64,000 nt of DNA, taken from NCBI GenBank assembly GCA_000442125.1, contig KE546975.1:1364001-1428000 (forward strand). Reading direction: 5' to 3'. The DNA is from Opeltia flavorubescens (taxonomy: Eukaryota; Ascomycota; Lecanoromycetes; Teloschistales; Teloschistaceae). A program made the translations under genes and the position numbers. Below the pieces are notes generated by a model. The model saw nothing but the letters and a program-made list of their open reading frames with translations. It searched no databases and was not told the DNA's origin. The first letter of the stretch is position 1; every line of letters begins with the position of its first letter. Shown one piece after another: positions 42,637-56,909 of the stretch.

Positions 42637-42960
42637 GTGTCGTGTAAGGAGATGGAGAAGGTTGGGGGAAGTTCTCAGAGCGATATGGGGGCGAAGTTGC
42701 TACCAACCGATTATTGGTCCTGGCCGCATGATTATAGCGAAAAGTGTGAGGTGTGGACATTGGGGATTGCTGAACTGGGATATCTATTTCGAGTAATGCT
42801 GTATGTCCTCCAGTATTGGCATATAAACTTTTGCCTATTATCCGAAGATTTCTCCAGATCTTAGTGCTATTAATGAAATTGCGATGGATACTCTTATGCC
42901 GGATCTTATATCCATGATATATGAACGATTGAGAAAATTTGATCTAGCGTGAAAAACATC
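42637..42960 (+). pseudogene. Protein kinase-like relic
   Basis: One frame reads DYSEKCEVWTLGIAEL, which matches kinase subdomain IX (typically YxxKCDVWSLGV). A second frame downstream continues with a helical stretch (PDLISMIYERLRKFDLA) after a frame change. The catalytic loop, DFG and P-loop are not seen. It looks like the C-lobe of a dead kinase gene. Confidence 0.35.
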
Positions 42961-43169
42961 ATTCGACGAGGCGAGAATAAAGGCGTATCCCAAACTCAGA
43001 GGAGTGGATGCGTGAGGGACGCTACTAGAGACTCCTGAGTGCAGTTTCCTGGTATTAGAATAACGAGGAAAAAAGTCTCTGGGGGAGGCTTTTGCATGGT
43101 TGATATCTTAAGGGATGTCAGAGCGCTTGCTTGCTTTGGCGAATTCTGAGCTTCTTTATCCATGGATTT

Positions 43170-43883
43170 AGATGATACCGCGCAATTTCTCTTAAAGACT
43201 TAAAGCTTCTTTCTCTTCAATATTCCTGTAGTCAAATGCCTCTAACCTCTTATTAAACGAGATTTTGCATTCACAAATCTCTTTTAGATAGAAGAATATT
43301 AACTTCGACACCTCGTTCTCAAAGCTCTGCCACGTATTGACTGTGTCCGAATAGACTGACTGCGTGTTCCATGTATTCTTGATGGTTCTCGGGTCTAGGA
43401 GGGTGTTGATATAGTTTCTGGGTAAGGGACTTGGAAACGTGAAGTAGAGGTTTTGGCGGAAGATGGATTGGTTTTATTGTTTTGTATGATTCTGGTGGTG
43501 GAGTTAAAAAACCACGTATCGTGTTACGACGCCGCGAGTCGTATCTTCGGGAAAAACCTCTGATAGTGCCATAGCCATCAACGTTTTTGTGGGGGTTCTG
43601 CCCAAGAATGGTACATGTCCTACTGCCACAAATGAAGTTTTCAAAGTCAGTTTTTCGCGTGTCGTTGCTTATAGCCAAGATACTCTCTCACGTGGATATG
43701 GTAATGTTTCATGAATTGGTCCTGTCCTGAGCCATCTGGAATAGGAACTACGTTAGTACCGCTATGCGTGAGGTGGATAATTAAGTCTGCCATATGATCA
43801 TTATGTAGTGATCTCGAAACAATAGCGAACCATGAATACTTGTTTAACCAATTGCTCATGTCGGTGAAGAACTTTTTGATCAC
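43170..43883 (-). pseudogene. Unidentified broken gene
   Basis: Three protein-like stretches follow one another on the minus strand in changing frames: DMSNWLNKYSWFAIVSRSLH near 43850, PENHQEYMEHAVSLFGHSQY near 43350, and after a frame change at about 43318, a charged helical stretch (LIFFYLKEICECKISFNKRL) to about 43170. The amino-acid composition suggests former coding sequence. I do not recognise the family. Confidence 0.3.
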
Positions 43884-46108
43884 TTGCTGATGAGTCCATA
43901 AGTGCTAAAGGAGCTTCTCATAAGAGTTATTGGGAAGAAACCATCACGAATTTAGATAAGTAAAGCATCTGTGACATTCAACCGTGTCTTTAAGTCTTAG
44001 CAAGCACCATGTGAACAAATCGGAATCAGTGCACAAGCCGTGTTCAAAAATAGGGGGAGTCATTTGCTACCAGCACCAGATCGTGCTCAGTTTGAGCAGC
44101 AACTTCACATGAGTAACCCACTTTCTGCTTGAATGCGAGGCTCAAACCGCCCAGCGTTGAGCTTCTTGCGAGGTTTGTTGCTGTTTCCGAGGATGTTTTG
44201 ATTGAACATGATCTTACGGGCCTGAAAGGTACTTCCATGGTTGTAATAAAGGTGATCAGACATTATTTGAGTAAGATCCATACAATGCATCCAGGGTTGG
44301 TTTGAAGTCAATACTCTGGAAAGTACATGAAAATGGTCGGTCTGCAGTGAAGTGGACTAGTGGAGGAGAGTGGTATTGGCAAAGAATGTAGCATGGATTG
44401 CAGCACGCGCTCCAGAGAATGGCATTGCTGGTAACGGATATCGAGGTGTCGATGAGGGAAGGCGATATGTGACTGTCCTCGGAGGTTACTGGTCTCAACG
44501 TTATGTAGAAGAGAGGCCTGTTTTGAACCATAGTAGGCGAAAATTTGGATAAGTCCCTCTGCTTCCTGCCAATCCAAGAACGAACAAAACGCTTCGAGAC
44601 GATATGCTTTTCCAAGATAAATAGTACCAAGAGAGCCAGGAGAAGAGTAACAAATATAAGTCATTCAGCAGGTGCATTTTCAAAGCTTTTCACGATTCTC
44701 AGATTGGACTGATCTCTTCTGAAGGTCTCCGTTATTATAAATGGCGCATGGACAGAATAGATTCACTCCTGATTTCCAGTCTGCCAATAGTAGGTCATGG
44801 TGATGGATGCTCATATATTCCTTGCAATCATACATCCCAGGAGCCACTGCCATTAGCTGAGGATGCTCTCATTGTCCAACCTTGCCAAGTAGACAGAATG
44901 CGAGTAGGTATCTCCGTGTTTCATCTACCTGTATAGATATTTCCTGACTTTATTGCATGGTACCCTGGATTTGAGTGCCCCTTGTGGAAACGACTTGTTA
45001 TACGAAAAAGGAGCCAAGGTGAGAGTAATGAGCACGTGGGTGAGCTAGAGAAGAAAAAGACAACCATAGGCAGATTTATAATGCGCGAAGTCATCGCTGC
45101 TCATATCTTTGGGATAGTAATATAGTTCCAGACTCATGGTGGGGGTTCCTTTGACTATGGCCGTCATGAGATGCAGAAGCGCCGATGTGGCCGATCCTTC
45201 TTTGATCATCTTCTTCTGCTCCTCACTCCCATCGCTCATCATCAACCACTCCAGATGCTGCTGATATGCTCCTTTTAGCGCATGATACGGAAGACAATTA
45301 CTGCAAGCGTAGTCAAAGAGTTATAATTAGCTTTCGTATATATTTTCGAAAGTTATCCGCGGTATCGATCAGAGATCCGTATCGTCGGATCGCTTTCTCC
45401 TCTTGCACGAGTTTTTGGGGTTTTGATGGTAGTGAAAAGTGTGCATTATAAAATCAGCGAGATATTATCATTGCGTAGTTGACCTGTGGATTGAGCAGCT
45501 TTCGTAGTTGGCCCGTATGTATCGAAATCGGACTTGAAAATGTTCTCTAGATGGTTACTATTAGGTGTCTCGGTCGCGAAAGACTGCGAGCTTGTCTGCG
45601 TGAGAGTGCAATCTTCGGGAAGCTTTCGATGGTTGTCTCTTTAGTGATAGGTTCAGTGAGGACTCGAAAAGAACAACTTGGGAAGAGACACAAGAACCAA
45701 AAGAATAACAAGAAAGAGGCCCGTATTATCACTGCCGCTTCTTTTCTCCTCTGACTCTGGCTGCTCCGAAGAAAGTTCGAAGCGTTACTAATGATTTCTA
45801 TCCTCATCGAAGAATACGTGCATGTCTTGACGGTATTGCCGAGCTTTTGGGCTCTGCACGGCTAGTGTGTATAAAATTCCGAAATTATAAGATATCACGG
45901 TCAAATAAACGTGAAATTCCAGGTCGTACTACCAAAACCGGGCCTCGTCGCTCTATCAAGCGCCTATCTTCTCCTCTGTCGTATCAGCGTTGGTAGTCTG
46001 TGCGTTGGTACGCATAGTGGCGCATTGCACGCTTCACTCATCTTCCTTGTCTTATTTTTTTAGCTTAGCGTAAGCAGAATTGTCCAGGTCAAGTACAGAC
46101 CATCTGTG

Positions 46109-46690
46109 TCAGCGAGATGTTGTAGGAGTAGTGAACGGACCTGTTGCAGTCCAGTCTATCTCCGCTGTTATGATTCTGGCCGCAAAAGCCTCTTCATCAA
46201 GACCCTCTGTCTTTACACGAGCATCTTCGACGCTACGTTCTATGTCAGTGTCTGTTTGGATCTTATGGCAAGACATCTAGTCCCTCTGTCCAGATTGATG
46301 CGCACGCTCTGGGACTTGTTCGTTAAGGTACACTTCATATACTGGCTCCATTGGTATCACTACTGTGGCTCTGGTAAGATTCAATCCTGTCCCTATTGTT
46401 CTAGCGGTTCCTGTAAGGCCTTCCTTGCTTTTTGGACGCCCAATGTCGTCGATATGCTGCATGAAAGAGTCGACTGCCTCGGTCTCTGAAAACTGTGCGC
46501 AATGAAAAAACAAGCTTCGGCACAGAAACTTAGCGGCTTCTACTTCGTCAGCGTCTAGGTGATTGATTGGATGAAACTTGTTGTGTACAACCTTATAGTC
46601 GATGATGTATCTATGCAGTCCCGTGATTAGAAGAGGTAAGTCATCTTTTCCTGAAGACTGGAACGTCTGTCGATGGAAATTCAACGATTA
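46109..46690 (-). pseudogene. SNF2-family helicase C-terminal relic
   Basis: The frame carries helicase motifs V and VI in SNF2 form: GTGLNLTRATVVIPMEPVY followed by EQVPERAHQSGQ, comparable with the usual NLxxAxxVxxxEP and QxxxRxHRxGQ. The motif VI arginine-rich element is altered (RAHQSGQ instead of RxHRIGQ). An in-frame TAG at 46277-46279 follows directly, yet the same frame continues with coding-like sequence (IQTDTDIERSVEDARVKTEG) to a TGA at 46109-46111. The N-terminal ATPase half is missing nearby. Confidence 0.5.
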
Positions 46691-48495
46691 ATATTGAATG
46701 TTGACAAGCTCTTGCGATTTGGCCTGCTTATTTTCGTTACAATGGCGTAGAAGAATCAATAAGAATATGCAAATCCAAGATAGAGAATGATGGAGTGGAA
46801 AGTGATACGAGGGTACCCCCATTGCAAGTGATGGCGGCAGTGCGAATATCGAGATCAGGCACAGCAAATGGCAAGAAAGCAATAATACAGGCCTAGTGGG
46901 CAAAGAAAACATTTCTTGGGAAGAAAGGTAAAACGTCGAACGGACAGTTTGGGCTTTAATAGACTGATTGTTGAGCAGAAAACCGCGAAGGTTTACCAAT
47001 GTAATTGGAAATCTCTTGCTTGTATTCACTGTCTGCTGCATGTAGTGTTTTCCCACACTCTCAATCCCGCTGTCATGGATACAGCCGTAGCTCGGATTGA
47101 TAGGCATCTAATAGATGAATTCACGATGAGACTGTGAACAGTTTTACCCACACTTGATTCTTCAGTGGGAGCTTTTATCGGGGAAAAAACCACAAAATTA
47201 ACGTTTGTACCTTGGTAGTGCTGGAGTTCTTCAACTCTCTTTGCAAAATGACACTAGGAAAAAGTACTTTCCTTGAAAGCCCATTGGACGGCTCTGCGGG
47301 TTTGAAGTATCAAACACAATACACTGAAATAGTATGGCTTTCAGATTTCAATTATCGGTATGTTGGTCAATCGTATCTCTCATGCAGTGAGGTACTCTTG
47401 CGACACAATCTTTCCAAAAATGATCTCACAATCCTGATTAGACCATCAGCGTTTTCTTGTATTTGGCGCTCGTCGGAGGCGGGTTTGCTATCGTGGAAGC
47501 GATCATTATATTTGTTCTAGCCAGGGTCATATCCTCAATCATAGTGAGCTTGATTGTGAAGTCTGAGGTCTTCGTGGAAACCATTGTCGTCAAAGTGACT
47601 GATTGATGGATGGTGTGAACCCAATTTCGATTCCCTTCCGTGATAGGGAGGATACCCCAAGCCACCAGCCGAAAGGCCCATCCCATTGACTACGAGTCCT
47701 CTCCGTCCCCGAGAACAGACACATCATATTGATATCCATTTGAGCTGAATTTATCGAGGCATTCGTGTCGGAAAGCACCCATTCATTGATTTAAACACGC
47801 GAGACTCCCTTTTCCATCGCATCGGCTGTGTGCTGAAGGATTACTCGAGTTTCACTATCGGGCCCTAGCATGACGAACGCTATCAATTGCACGTTCCTTT
47901 CGAAAAAGGGAAGAAAACGATGACTTACAGTCATGGAAGATGTTGCGAAAATAGTACGACTTTGCGCCTACACGGGATTCGTCAACTGATGTTAAGGAAT
48001 ATCCATGATGCTTACCTTTGACAGGTTGTGGCGTTATCTCCTCCCTGGATTCTAGGCTCTTTCGCTATATTCAATTTTCAGACATCTCCAAGACATTTCC
48101 CGTAAGCGTCTTGATTAGTGATGAATACTTTAGTCTTTTATCTGCTCGATATATGCGAGAAGGGAGGTAGCAGCATCCTTCACCCAAGGAAAAGAGCCAT
48201 TTGAAAGCGATTCAATTTAATGAGCTTTCACAAACTACCTTTTGACAGGTTGACTTTGTCCTGTTAGCCTTGTCGATGATCAGAAAAGATATATGTAGAG
48301 GAACATCCCACGGTAGCGTGATACTGAAATTGGATGGGTCCGGATTATTGAGAGAATTTCCATGTTGCTCCAGCTGCAATAGGATCGTGTCACTTTTCGT
48401 TCTCAACTTCTCAAGGCAAGTGCAACATTTGGATGTCCTCGAGGTATTGATTGAGTTTTCAATGACCGCGATGAACTTACCTGTGCCAGACGTTG

Positions 48496-48753
48496 TCAGA
48501 TGCTCCTGCGGTTCAGCATAGAAAATTCAGAATTGAGATGGTGATGGCAACGAAGCGGCTGGTTGCAAGGCTGTGGGACATGCGTCTGGTATCCGTCGAG
48601 TCTGATATCGTCAACCCTGTGACATAGAATATTTTTGGACAAGGTTTCTCTGATGATTTGACTAATTTGACATGAAATAAGGGTTTTACGTTGCTTCGAG
48701 AGACAAGCTTGGCTTAGTATATGTATTGAAGTTGAGAATCGCGTCAAATCCAC
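48496..48753 (-). pseudogene. Possible second helicase fragment
   Basis: The stretch KTLISCQISQIIRETLSKN followed by DDIRLDGYQT is similar in pattern to the start of the SNF2 helicase C domain (KxLIFSQ...LxxLDGxxx). It lies 1.8 kb upstream of the SNF2 relic on the same strand and may be the same dead gene split by an insertion. The match is short and uncertain. Confidence 0.25.
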
Positions 48754-51700
48754 GGAACGTATATCCTAATGGAGTGGAAAGAGTGATCTGACCTTATATC
48801 GAGGTAAAATCAAAAGCGGCCCTGACCAAATGAAGTTGCCATCGTATCAAGCGAATGTTACGGGAAATTTGCATATCGATCTTTGATCATATCGATCGTG
48901 CCTCTCAAGGGAGCCACTTTGTCGTGTCCGAGGTTGAAGTCGTTCACGCTAAAGATGTCCTTTAGACTGGATTTTAGAGGGTATTTGTACTGCACACCGG
49001 TCAATACTAGGCTGTAGCCCCCTGCCGTACCACTATGGTAGCTGAGGCTTCAAAACATTCTCTATGGGTAATTCTATCACTGGCTATTGAGGCGACGAGA
49101 AGAAAACTCACAGCCCTTCAGGTACTGACATAACCCACCACAGTAGTCTCCAAAAACTGCATAGAACCGGTACCTCTAACTGTTCTGGTCTTAAGTCTCC
49201 AGTGCCTGGTCGGCATTGGTGAACTCCGAATCGGTCTCACGTACATATCGCCTAAGGAACTGATAGCGTCAGNATCCCTGACAGACTGTTGTTGTTTGTT
49301 TTCCCTCAGCTAGAGATATATTAGTGTTTCGGTTTCTAGAGCGAAGGGTGGACCTTATGACATATATTCTAGACATTCAAGAGGCCACGTTGATCGTATT
49401 GATAACCTTGAATAAATTCTTGCATTCTTTGACTCCAGCGACAATATGAAGGATTCGATTGGTCTAAGCAGTATTTTCATAGTGATACCGTTATATGCTA
49501 TGAAGCATTGGCGACTCTTCTGTGGTCCAAGTGCTGTAGGGTAAGAGTAGAGTATCGTCGGTGGTGTGACAACAGCGATTTTTTGCGGTATAAATAGTAA
49601 AATCGATGCTGGCGCTGTCGTCCGAGTCGATCTCAATGAGGGTAGACAAGGACGGCTAACCATCGGTGTCTTATCATGTACATTGATCAGTGAAACGAAT
49701 TTCTGTTCTCACCGTTTATCCAAGAAGCAGCTTCTACAGGTATTGGAAAAACCGATTGAAAGACATATCGACCACAATGAGGAACTCGCCTACCGCCGGA
49801 TGAGTGGGAAAAGCTTTAAGGATCTTGAGTGTATGATACACATCTCGTCACTGTGGTGGCGGTATTTGCCACCATCTCTGATGGAGTTTACAATGATGTT
49901 GTTGGGATTAGGAAAGAGGTCTGGGAATGTATTAAATCTAGAACGTCGGCAAGGATCTCTTTATCCCAATTTTTTATGTTATGAACGATGACAGCTGGAC
50001 ATCTTCCCAGGAGCACTGGATAATATGTATTGTTTGCAGGATGTGATTGCAACCTTTGATACTGATACCGCCCTTGTCCAGTAAAAAGATTGTCTTGCTC
50101 CACGATTCAGAATTGAGACGTTGGTATTTGATCAAGATGCTCGAAGAGTCCTTGGAGTATAATCCGCTTGGATGCTGGATCAGCCGTGAAAGGCAGCTCC
50201 TTATTAGTACCCAGAAGAATGACCCACCTGACGATCCGGTGATTCTTATTGCTCTTATGGCTGTGGATTCGTCGATCAACCCCAAAGTATCAATCTACTA
50301 CTGCACAGCACTGTATGTGTCTGCATTGATGAGTTGCTTGGTTTTTGATAAGACTTGATTGAGCTAGGTCGCAATGCCAGGTGTATATTCACATAAATGA
50401 ACCGCTTGTAGTGCTTGATCGTTTCCCGTAGGATCTCTGATTTTAGATCCAAGAATGTAGCACACCGAAAGTGATCAGGAAACTCCGCACTGGCTCCCAC
50501 TCTAGCCCATCCATCATGCCTTCATGGCTCAGGAGAGTACGTGAGTTCACAGCCAAATGTCTATCTTTCTTTCATGATCCAAGGTCGACTTCCGAAGTGG
50601 TTGCGCCCCGAAGGCTTCTATCACAATGGCATAAAAGCCATTGTCGAGCTGGGTGTATTCATGGTGGCCGTTAGCGTCTTCGATGTACGAAATTGACATA
50701 GGCTTCCCGATCTTGAAAGTAGCTTAGTTGCGTTTTCAACTTATTGCGCTCTCTCATGTTGAACACCCCCATTACGAGACTTCGAGCATCAGTAAGCGGA
50801 TTGGCAGAAACAGTATACTTAGCACGAGTGAGACTGCTGTTATAGTAGAGAGCGGTCAATGATAGCTTGCCGTCTACCACGGGGAACGTTATGCCTTCCT
50901 TGGATCCGCATTGATTTGATTTATGATCTAGACCGTGAGAGCATCTCATTAAATCCTCTGATCTTCGCTCTACTCGGACTCTCGCTGTGCTGTTGAATTC
51001 CCGCTTTTTCTGCCCGAAGCGTCAGGCAAAGACTCACTGTCGACGTCTCTAAGCGCTTCACTACCAACGGATTCACTACTACTTGAAGAACTACTAGATG
51101 TCATGATGCCTACCATGACTGGCGAAGGATGTTGCACTGAGACTCGAAGTACTACGAGAATCGTTTGCATGTAAATTTTCGCCACTTCCATCGCGCTTCC
51201 CAACGAAATCCCCGCCAGTCTCGCTGACTTCGAATGCAATAAGGCAACCTGAGTACATTCAAAATCAAAATTCTCGGAATCAAACTTCATGAAGTGTTCT
51301 TTGCGTGAAAAAGCAGGTCTTCTAACCAGTTACGGATCTTGCTGTTCATTCCACTATTGATAATTTTGATTTCAAGCTGTATGACATAACTTTTGCACCA
51401 TATCCAATTCTTCAGACTTGCAGTTTTCAGAGACGGAAGAAATTGCAGACTTTTTTGCACCTACTTGATTTATTTTCATTGAGATGAGCATATAGCAGTT
51501 TGGCACGCGTAGTAGACATTACGATTTCGTGGCAATCCTCTCGTATCTCGTAAATCGGTACCACATAATGATCACCCGTCAGTCATCCCCCTGAAGTTCG
51601 ATGAAATCCGTCAAGATTTGGCATGATAGTATACAGGATCTTGACGTCTGTCTTGAGTGACCCATAGTGACCATGTACTGTTTCTAGATTGCTGATACAT

Positions 51701-54700
51701 TTGGGGATCAATCTGTCCAAGAGGGCTAAATGTCAAAGTATTCAGCGATAGAGTATGCGAGAGCTAGATATTTTACAGTACAACGAAGTGGCCTCGAGAC
51801 TAATGCAACTCCGTCTCAAAACTATTGGGTACATGTAGTAGATATTTCCTAAGGACTCGACCACATGCTTTGCATATCTAAGTCGTATAATATATACTCG
51901 AGAGAAGTGTCCGTCACGGTTGCCGTCATCGTGCTTTCTGAAAGTGTTTTCAAATTCATTATGGCGTCCGCTCCACTCCATGGCTAGTTGATGTTCCTAA
52001 GGACGATCTGGGTTTCCATGCTAAGGAGTTGGCGTCTAGGATACCAGTATTTAGTATCCATTATTATAGAGGACTTCATCCAATTGATGGTGATTTGTGA
52101 TTTGCCGTAGTATTCTGTATTTATAACGACTCTTGGAAATATTCGCAATGTGACTTTCGTTTCTCCGGATTTCGTCCACTCGTTGATCTTGCCTCAAATC
52201 TGAGGAACCTCGATAGTCAGGGATTGAAGTTCATTTGCTCTGATTCTCAACATGAGCCATGGGATCCTTTTTATTCATTTCTGGTGAAGTTTGTTCTTGC
52301 TATACACAGTACTTTTGTCGTACGTCTGAGCTGTGGTGTGAATCTCTAAGGCTCTCGTGAGGTTTGTTAGGGTCTACCATATCTGCTACTTTCCGAAGAT
52401 GCGAAGGAGTAGCTTTGATTATAGATCTGTGTTAAGCATCCACTATCGCAGAAAGTCGTAAACTCATAGGAATCGCTATCATTTGATTATAGCTAGCCAT
52501 CAATGATTTATAGTAATTTCCAATTATGGCCGTCAGTGATTCATGGATTGTTTATGCAATGATATTAGCGAACTTCCACACTTTTCGAACGCGTCGGTGT
52601 ATGTCCCCGAGATGGTGCAGCCACTTGAGACAGTTCCCCAAGACCGTTGAGGGTGACTACACCGAAGTGAAGGTTAGTCTCCCATTCTGGAATCTCACGG
52701 ACTTGGCTGAGAATTAACTTGATGGAAGAATGCTCCTAGAGGGTTGCTATTTGTTGATTCAATCATCAAATAACCCCAGGTAGTAAAGTGAGAAAAGATG
52801 GTTTGGATCTTAGCTATCTGTAGAGACTCTTCTTTCATGATCTCGTCGTTTACGTACTAACGGTGGAAGGTCAAAGTGAGATCGATTAAGGTATCAACTC
52901 CTTGGAAATTTTGTACTGTGTAAGAAGCTTATGGTGAATGATCAGAACTTATTCCGCTAGAAGAAAATATTGATCGTCTTCCGTGCATGCTCCTCCGCGT
53001 AATCTGGCACGTAGTTGGATTCAATGACTACTGTGGTAGTGTGCGTGGAAATTGAACGATCGAAATGTCCGTTATAGAACGAAGAGATTTATAATTTTTC
53101 CGTCATCAAAATCTGACTGAAAAGAAAAAGATGCCGGCCTGTTTAATCCATGTTCTTGTCATGAGATCTGTAATGCTTTAGGACTATGAGTAGAATCGAC
53201 TAGATTGGTGCAAATGAGAGACGGAGGAGTCGGTCAGGGCTTTCAGGAGCGATAATCAATACGACTGGTGTACACAATGAGACGCTTACACCTTTTCTTG
53301 TATAGCCGCAGCAGTACATCCTTTGTCGATGGGTCTTGTTTCCTGATGAAACACGATATAGTCCTCTAAGTGTCAGAATTGTTCGCTAAGGGATTGTTCA
53401 GACACTGTTCGCCTTGAGAGTTTATGGCATCTGCTTAGTCTTGTTCAACATCATTATCGATGTTCCTCAGAAAGGCAATCATCGCCTGTCCCGCAGTAGA
53501 GGAGGATCATTCGTAGGGACTTTAGAGTGTCACTGGTTGTGGAAATGATTAGCAGAAAGAGAAAAGAAAAATACCTCTGACGCATTTATCCCATCCAAAG
53601 CAAGCGTAGGCAAAGGTAAGCTCAAAAAAAGGAAATCGAAACTAAGAGAGAACTGTAGCAACCAGGAGATCCCGAATAACTTTGAGAGGCGAGAAGTCAA
53701 GCATTTCAGCAAGAGTGAAATTACAAAAGAGATATACTCTATCGGGTTTGAAGTGATTGTTTGGCGCAGCGGAAAAGATATCACCATTGAAACAGTTTTG
53801 TAACTCCATTGAGGTGTCCTAAGAGCGAGAGGTCATGCGCATAGAGGCGTATACATGTAATGCATCAACACGGAAAGCAGTGTTTAATAGTATTTGCTTG
53901 TAGAATGAGGAATAATTATAAAATTAACTTGTTTTTAGAATTGGCAGCAATCAACCGAAAATCATAGAGCCGTGGTGAACAGGAACGACATTGAAAGGTA
54001 CAGTCTGTGGCCTCCATGATTTCCGACTTCCTGTAATAGTAGTGAATGTTAGGGTTTTCTCCGTTGACAAAACATGAAGCTCTCCACCCTTTGAAAATAA
54101 GCTGTTAGGAAATGTAGTAGAGCTGAAGCAATTTCCTTTTCGTGACGAAGGTTTCTCTTTTCATACTTTGTCGTGAAGCGTGGTGTGATCGCTGCTTACG
54201 TACTCATCGTATCCATTCAACCAGCTAATCTGAGCTGGGAGAGCCGGCCCCTTTTAATACAGTGATTGACCGGGGCTCCAGATAAACACGAAGAGCTCAC
54301 TGGCATTGATATGATGATGAAAGGAATAAAAATTATGTCGTGCGTGCGGTAAACCATATCTAACGCCAGTCGCCAACATTCTAATTCTTAAGACTCCTCA
54401 GGTACTATCCGAATTCGGTTTTCGCGTATTTCCCCACGTAGGAAGAACATATATGGATGGGCCGGTGCCGAGACTCTTGATAGGACTGCCAGGGATCTGA
54501 AGCGGGAATTGGAGTCGATGACCAATATTTAAGAGTTCAAGTGATATTCTGGTGGGTGTATTGAAAGAAGCTTCGAAGTGATTATTTCAGGTATTAGATA
54601 AGATGATAGAGATTCCTAGTGTCCCCAGCGTTCAATGATCTGCATTGGCAAGAGATTCAGGTTGAACATTCCAGATAGGAATGACTAGATTATAGCAAGT

Positions 54701-56187
54701 CTAGACTTGTCTCTAGGAATCCACTGCTGAAGTGGATGCATGCATAGCTGCAATGGTACGAGAGTGGATAAACCATACTTGACCGAGCTCCAACTTGGTA
54801 TGTGCATCCGATAGTTGAGCGTCTTATTCCAACAGCGGCTTGAAACTTATATGACAGGGAGATATCTTTGTCCATTTGCCTCTCTACTCTCGATGAGCCT
54901 CGTCATATCTGACGGAGCTGTACTGGTATCGCATGCCTTGCATGTCTTCATGTGTCGATGAAAGCGGCGCACATCGGAACGAATCGCATTTCCCCATCAT
55001 CCGAGAGACTTGTCGAACAAGATTGTAGCCCAGTGGATACTTTCACGTGGTTTTCAGACCTCCTACTCCCCGGTAATTTTCGAAATTAGTTCCAATATGG
55101 TCAATTGCCCAATTATTAACTTATAGACGAGATCTTTGGTATCGCTTGAAGTATAAAAGCCAGTGAACGAAGTTATATAACGCTCCGTCATTTACGATTG
55201 CAATGATACCTTTGATCTGATTGGAGTGAACTTTTGCGAGTGGCTGCGGTAGGGAATTGGTGAAGAGATGATAACAGCTAAAATTCTGGTATATCAACTG
55301 CCCGCTTCCGTCGGTGTGCCGATGTCGCTTGAAATATCTTAAAAGAAGATTTCTTTGTCGAAAGAAACAGGTAAACTCATCGCTGACATCGAAGGTCGGA
55401 AGATGTGAACATAATAGATCTTTTTCAATGATCAGAAACAGTCTAAGAATCCGGCAGAATCAGAGAAGCGAGTATATCGGGTACTTAGACAGAGTGGATT
55501 GGGGCTTTCCCGCCGATTTGTAGTCATGATCTAAATTTACATAGGCATTGGCGCAGATTGGAGACGAGAAAAGTAACGAATGGTCGTTGGGGTTGGATCG
55601 ATTTGGAAGAGAAAGAGAAATGAGAAAGAAGAGAATATAACTAGATGACGCAAGCCTACTGTTCACATTGCTCGCTCCTTCCACTCCAACTTTTCAGGGC
55701 AGATTTAAAATTCGAGGGATTCAGAAACATGTTCGACTTGTTATATTGAAAGGATAAGGAAGCATTGGAGCAAATCAAAGGGAGGATGTAGAACAAAATG
55801 CAGGTTAAATTATCATTGTAAACCGAACGCATAAAAGAAGATTTAATCCCGAGGTAGCGATTGCTCGAGAACATGTGATGTCGATCCGCGACCCGATTTC
55901 CTCTCAACGATGGCGCTATCCACATCTAAATGCTATTCTGATTTTCACCTTGACTATCTCTTGATCCGCTGCTGGCGCGTGTAATTTTCTTTATCCAAAT
56001 GTTTCACGGATGGCGGTATCGACTAGCAACGAGATACACCTTAGGCGCAAAACCTGAAAAGAATCCGCAGGAACATCATAGTCTCAAAGAGATACGTCCG
56101 AACTATAATTCAAAGGTTTTTTTTGATCTCTAATGACTTCGGCTTCATCATGTCTCATTCGCCAATTCGTTCGTAGGTTTTTTGCTT

Positions 56188-56668
56188 TCAATTCCACTCA
56201 CATCTTGCTCCTGCTGATGTTGCTGTTACTCGTGTTGTTGGTGTTGCTGCTGATGGTACTGCTGTTTCTACAGCGAATGCTATTTCTTTGGCTGCAAGGA
56301 AATGAGACGGCGATAACCTGGGGAAGGGGGCTTCCGCGGACGATTTCAATGCATTAATCCTTAATTCCACGTAGGGATAAAAGATAGACTGACAGCTCGT
56401 CGCCGAGTGACCCTTCCCGCTCTGATCTGTCATTCTCCTATTTGAGTCAATCAAAGGTCATTAATGCAGGGAGACCGGACATAGGGTTCACCCATGACGC
56501 CGTGGTAGGCCCATAGTTCTGCTGAAGAGTGTAGAGGGGTGGCGTGGGCAAGGAATTCAGCATAGATTCCAGACCATATGCTGTATGACGATCATAGACG
56601 ATAGCTGAAGTTCTCGTATAATCGAGACTTCTATTGGTCGTCAAAGAGCCATTCCTTTGGCCAGCCAC
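56188..56668 (-). other. Possible small hypothetical gene
   Basis: A 73-codon frame at 56668-56447 (MAGQRNGSLTTNRSLDYTRT, rich in Tyr, Thr and Pro) is followed by an Ala/Thr/Val-rich frame down to 56188. The first has protein-like composition, but no splice junction joins them convincingly. No domain was recognised. Confidence 0.25.
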
Positions 56669-56909
56669 AGTGAGTACCCAATAATGAGAAAGTTCTCTTT
56701 CGCCCTATTGGACTTCCCGCAAAAGCCTTTTGTATGTTCATCATCAGTATCGGCAATGTCTTGAGAGAAAAATAAAAGCAAGGGAAAAGAATCAGCAACA
56801 TCTCAGGTAAAGATATTCAGCCCCCGAATAGGCGATGAAGATCGATCAAGATTCCCAGCGAAAATACGCGCACAATTGGAATGCTCGAGAATGTCTTCTT
56901 TGAAATGGT

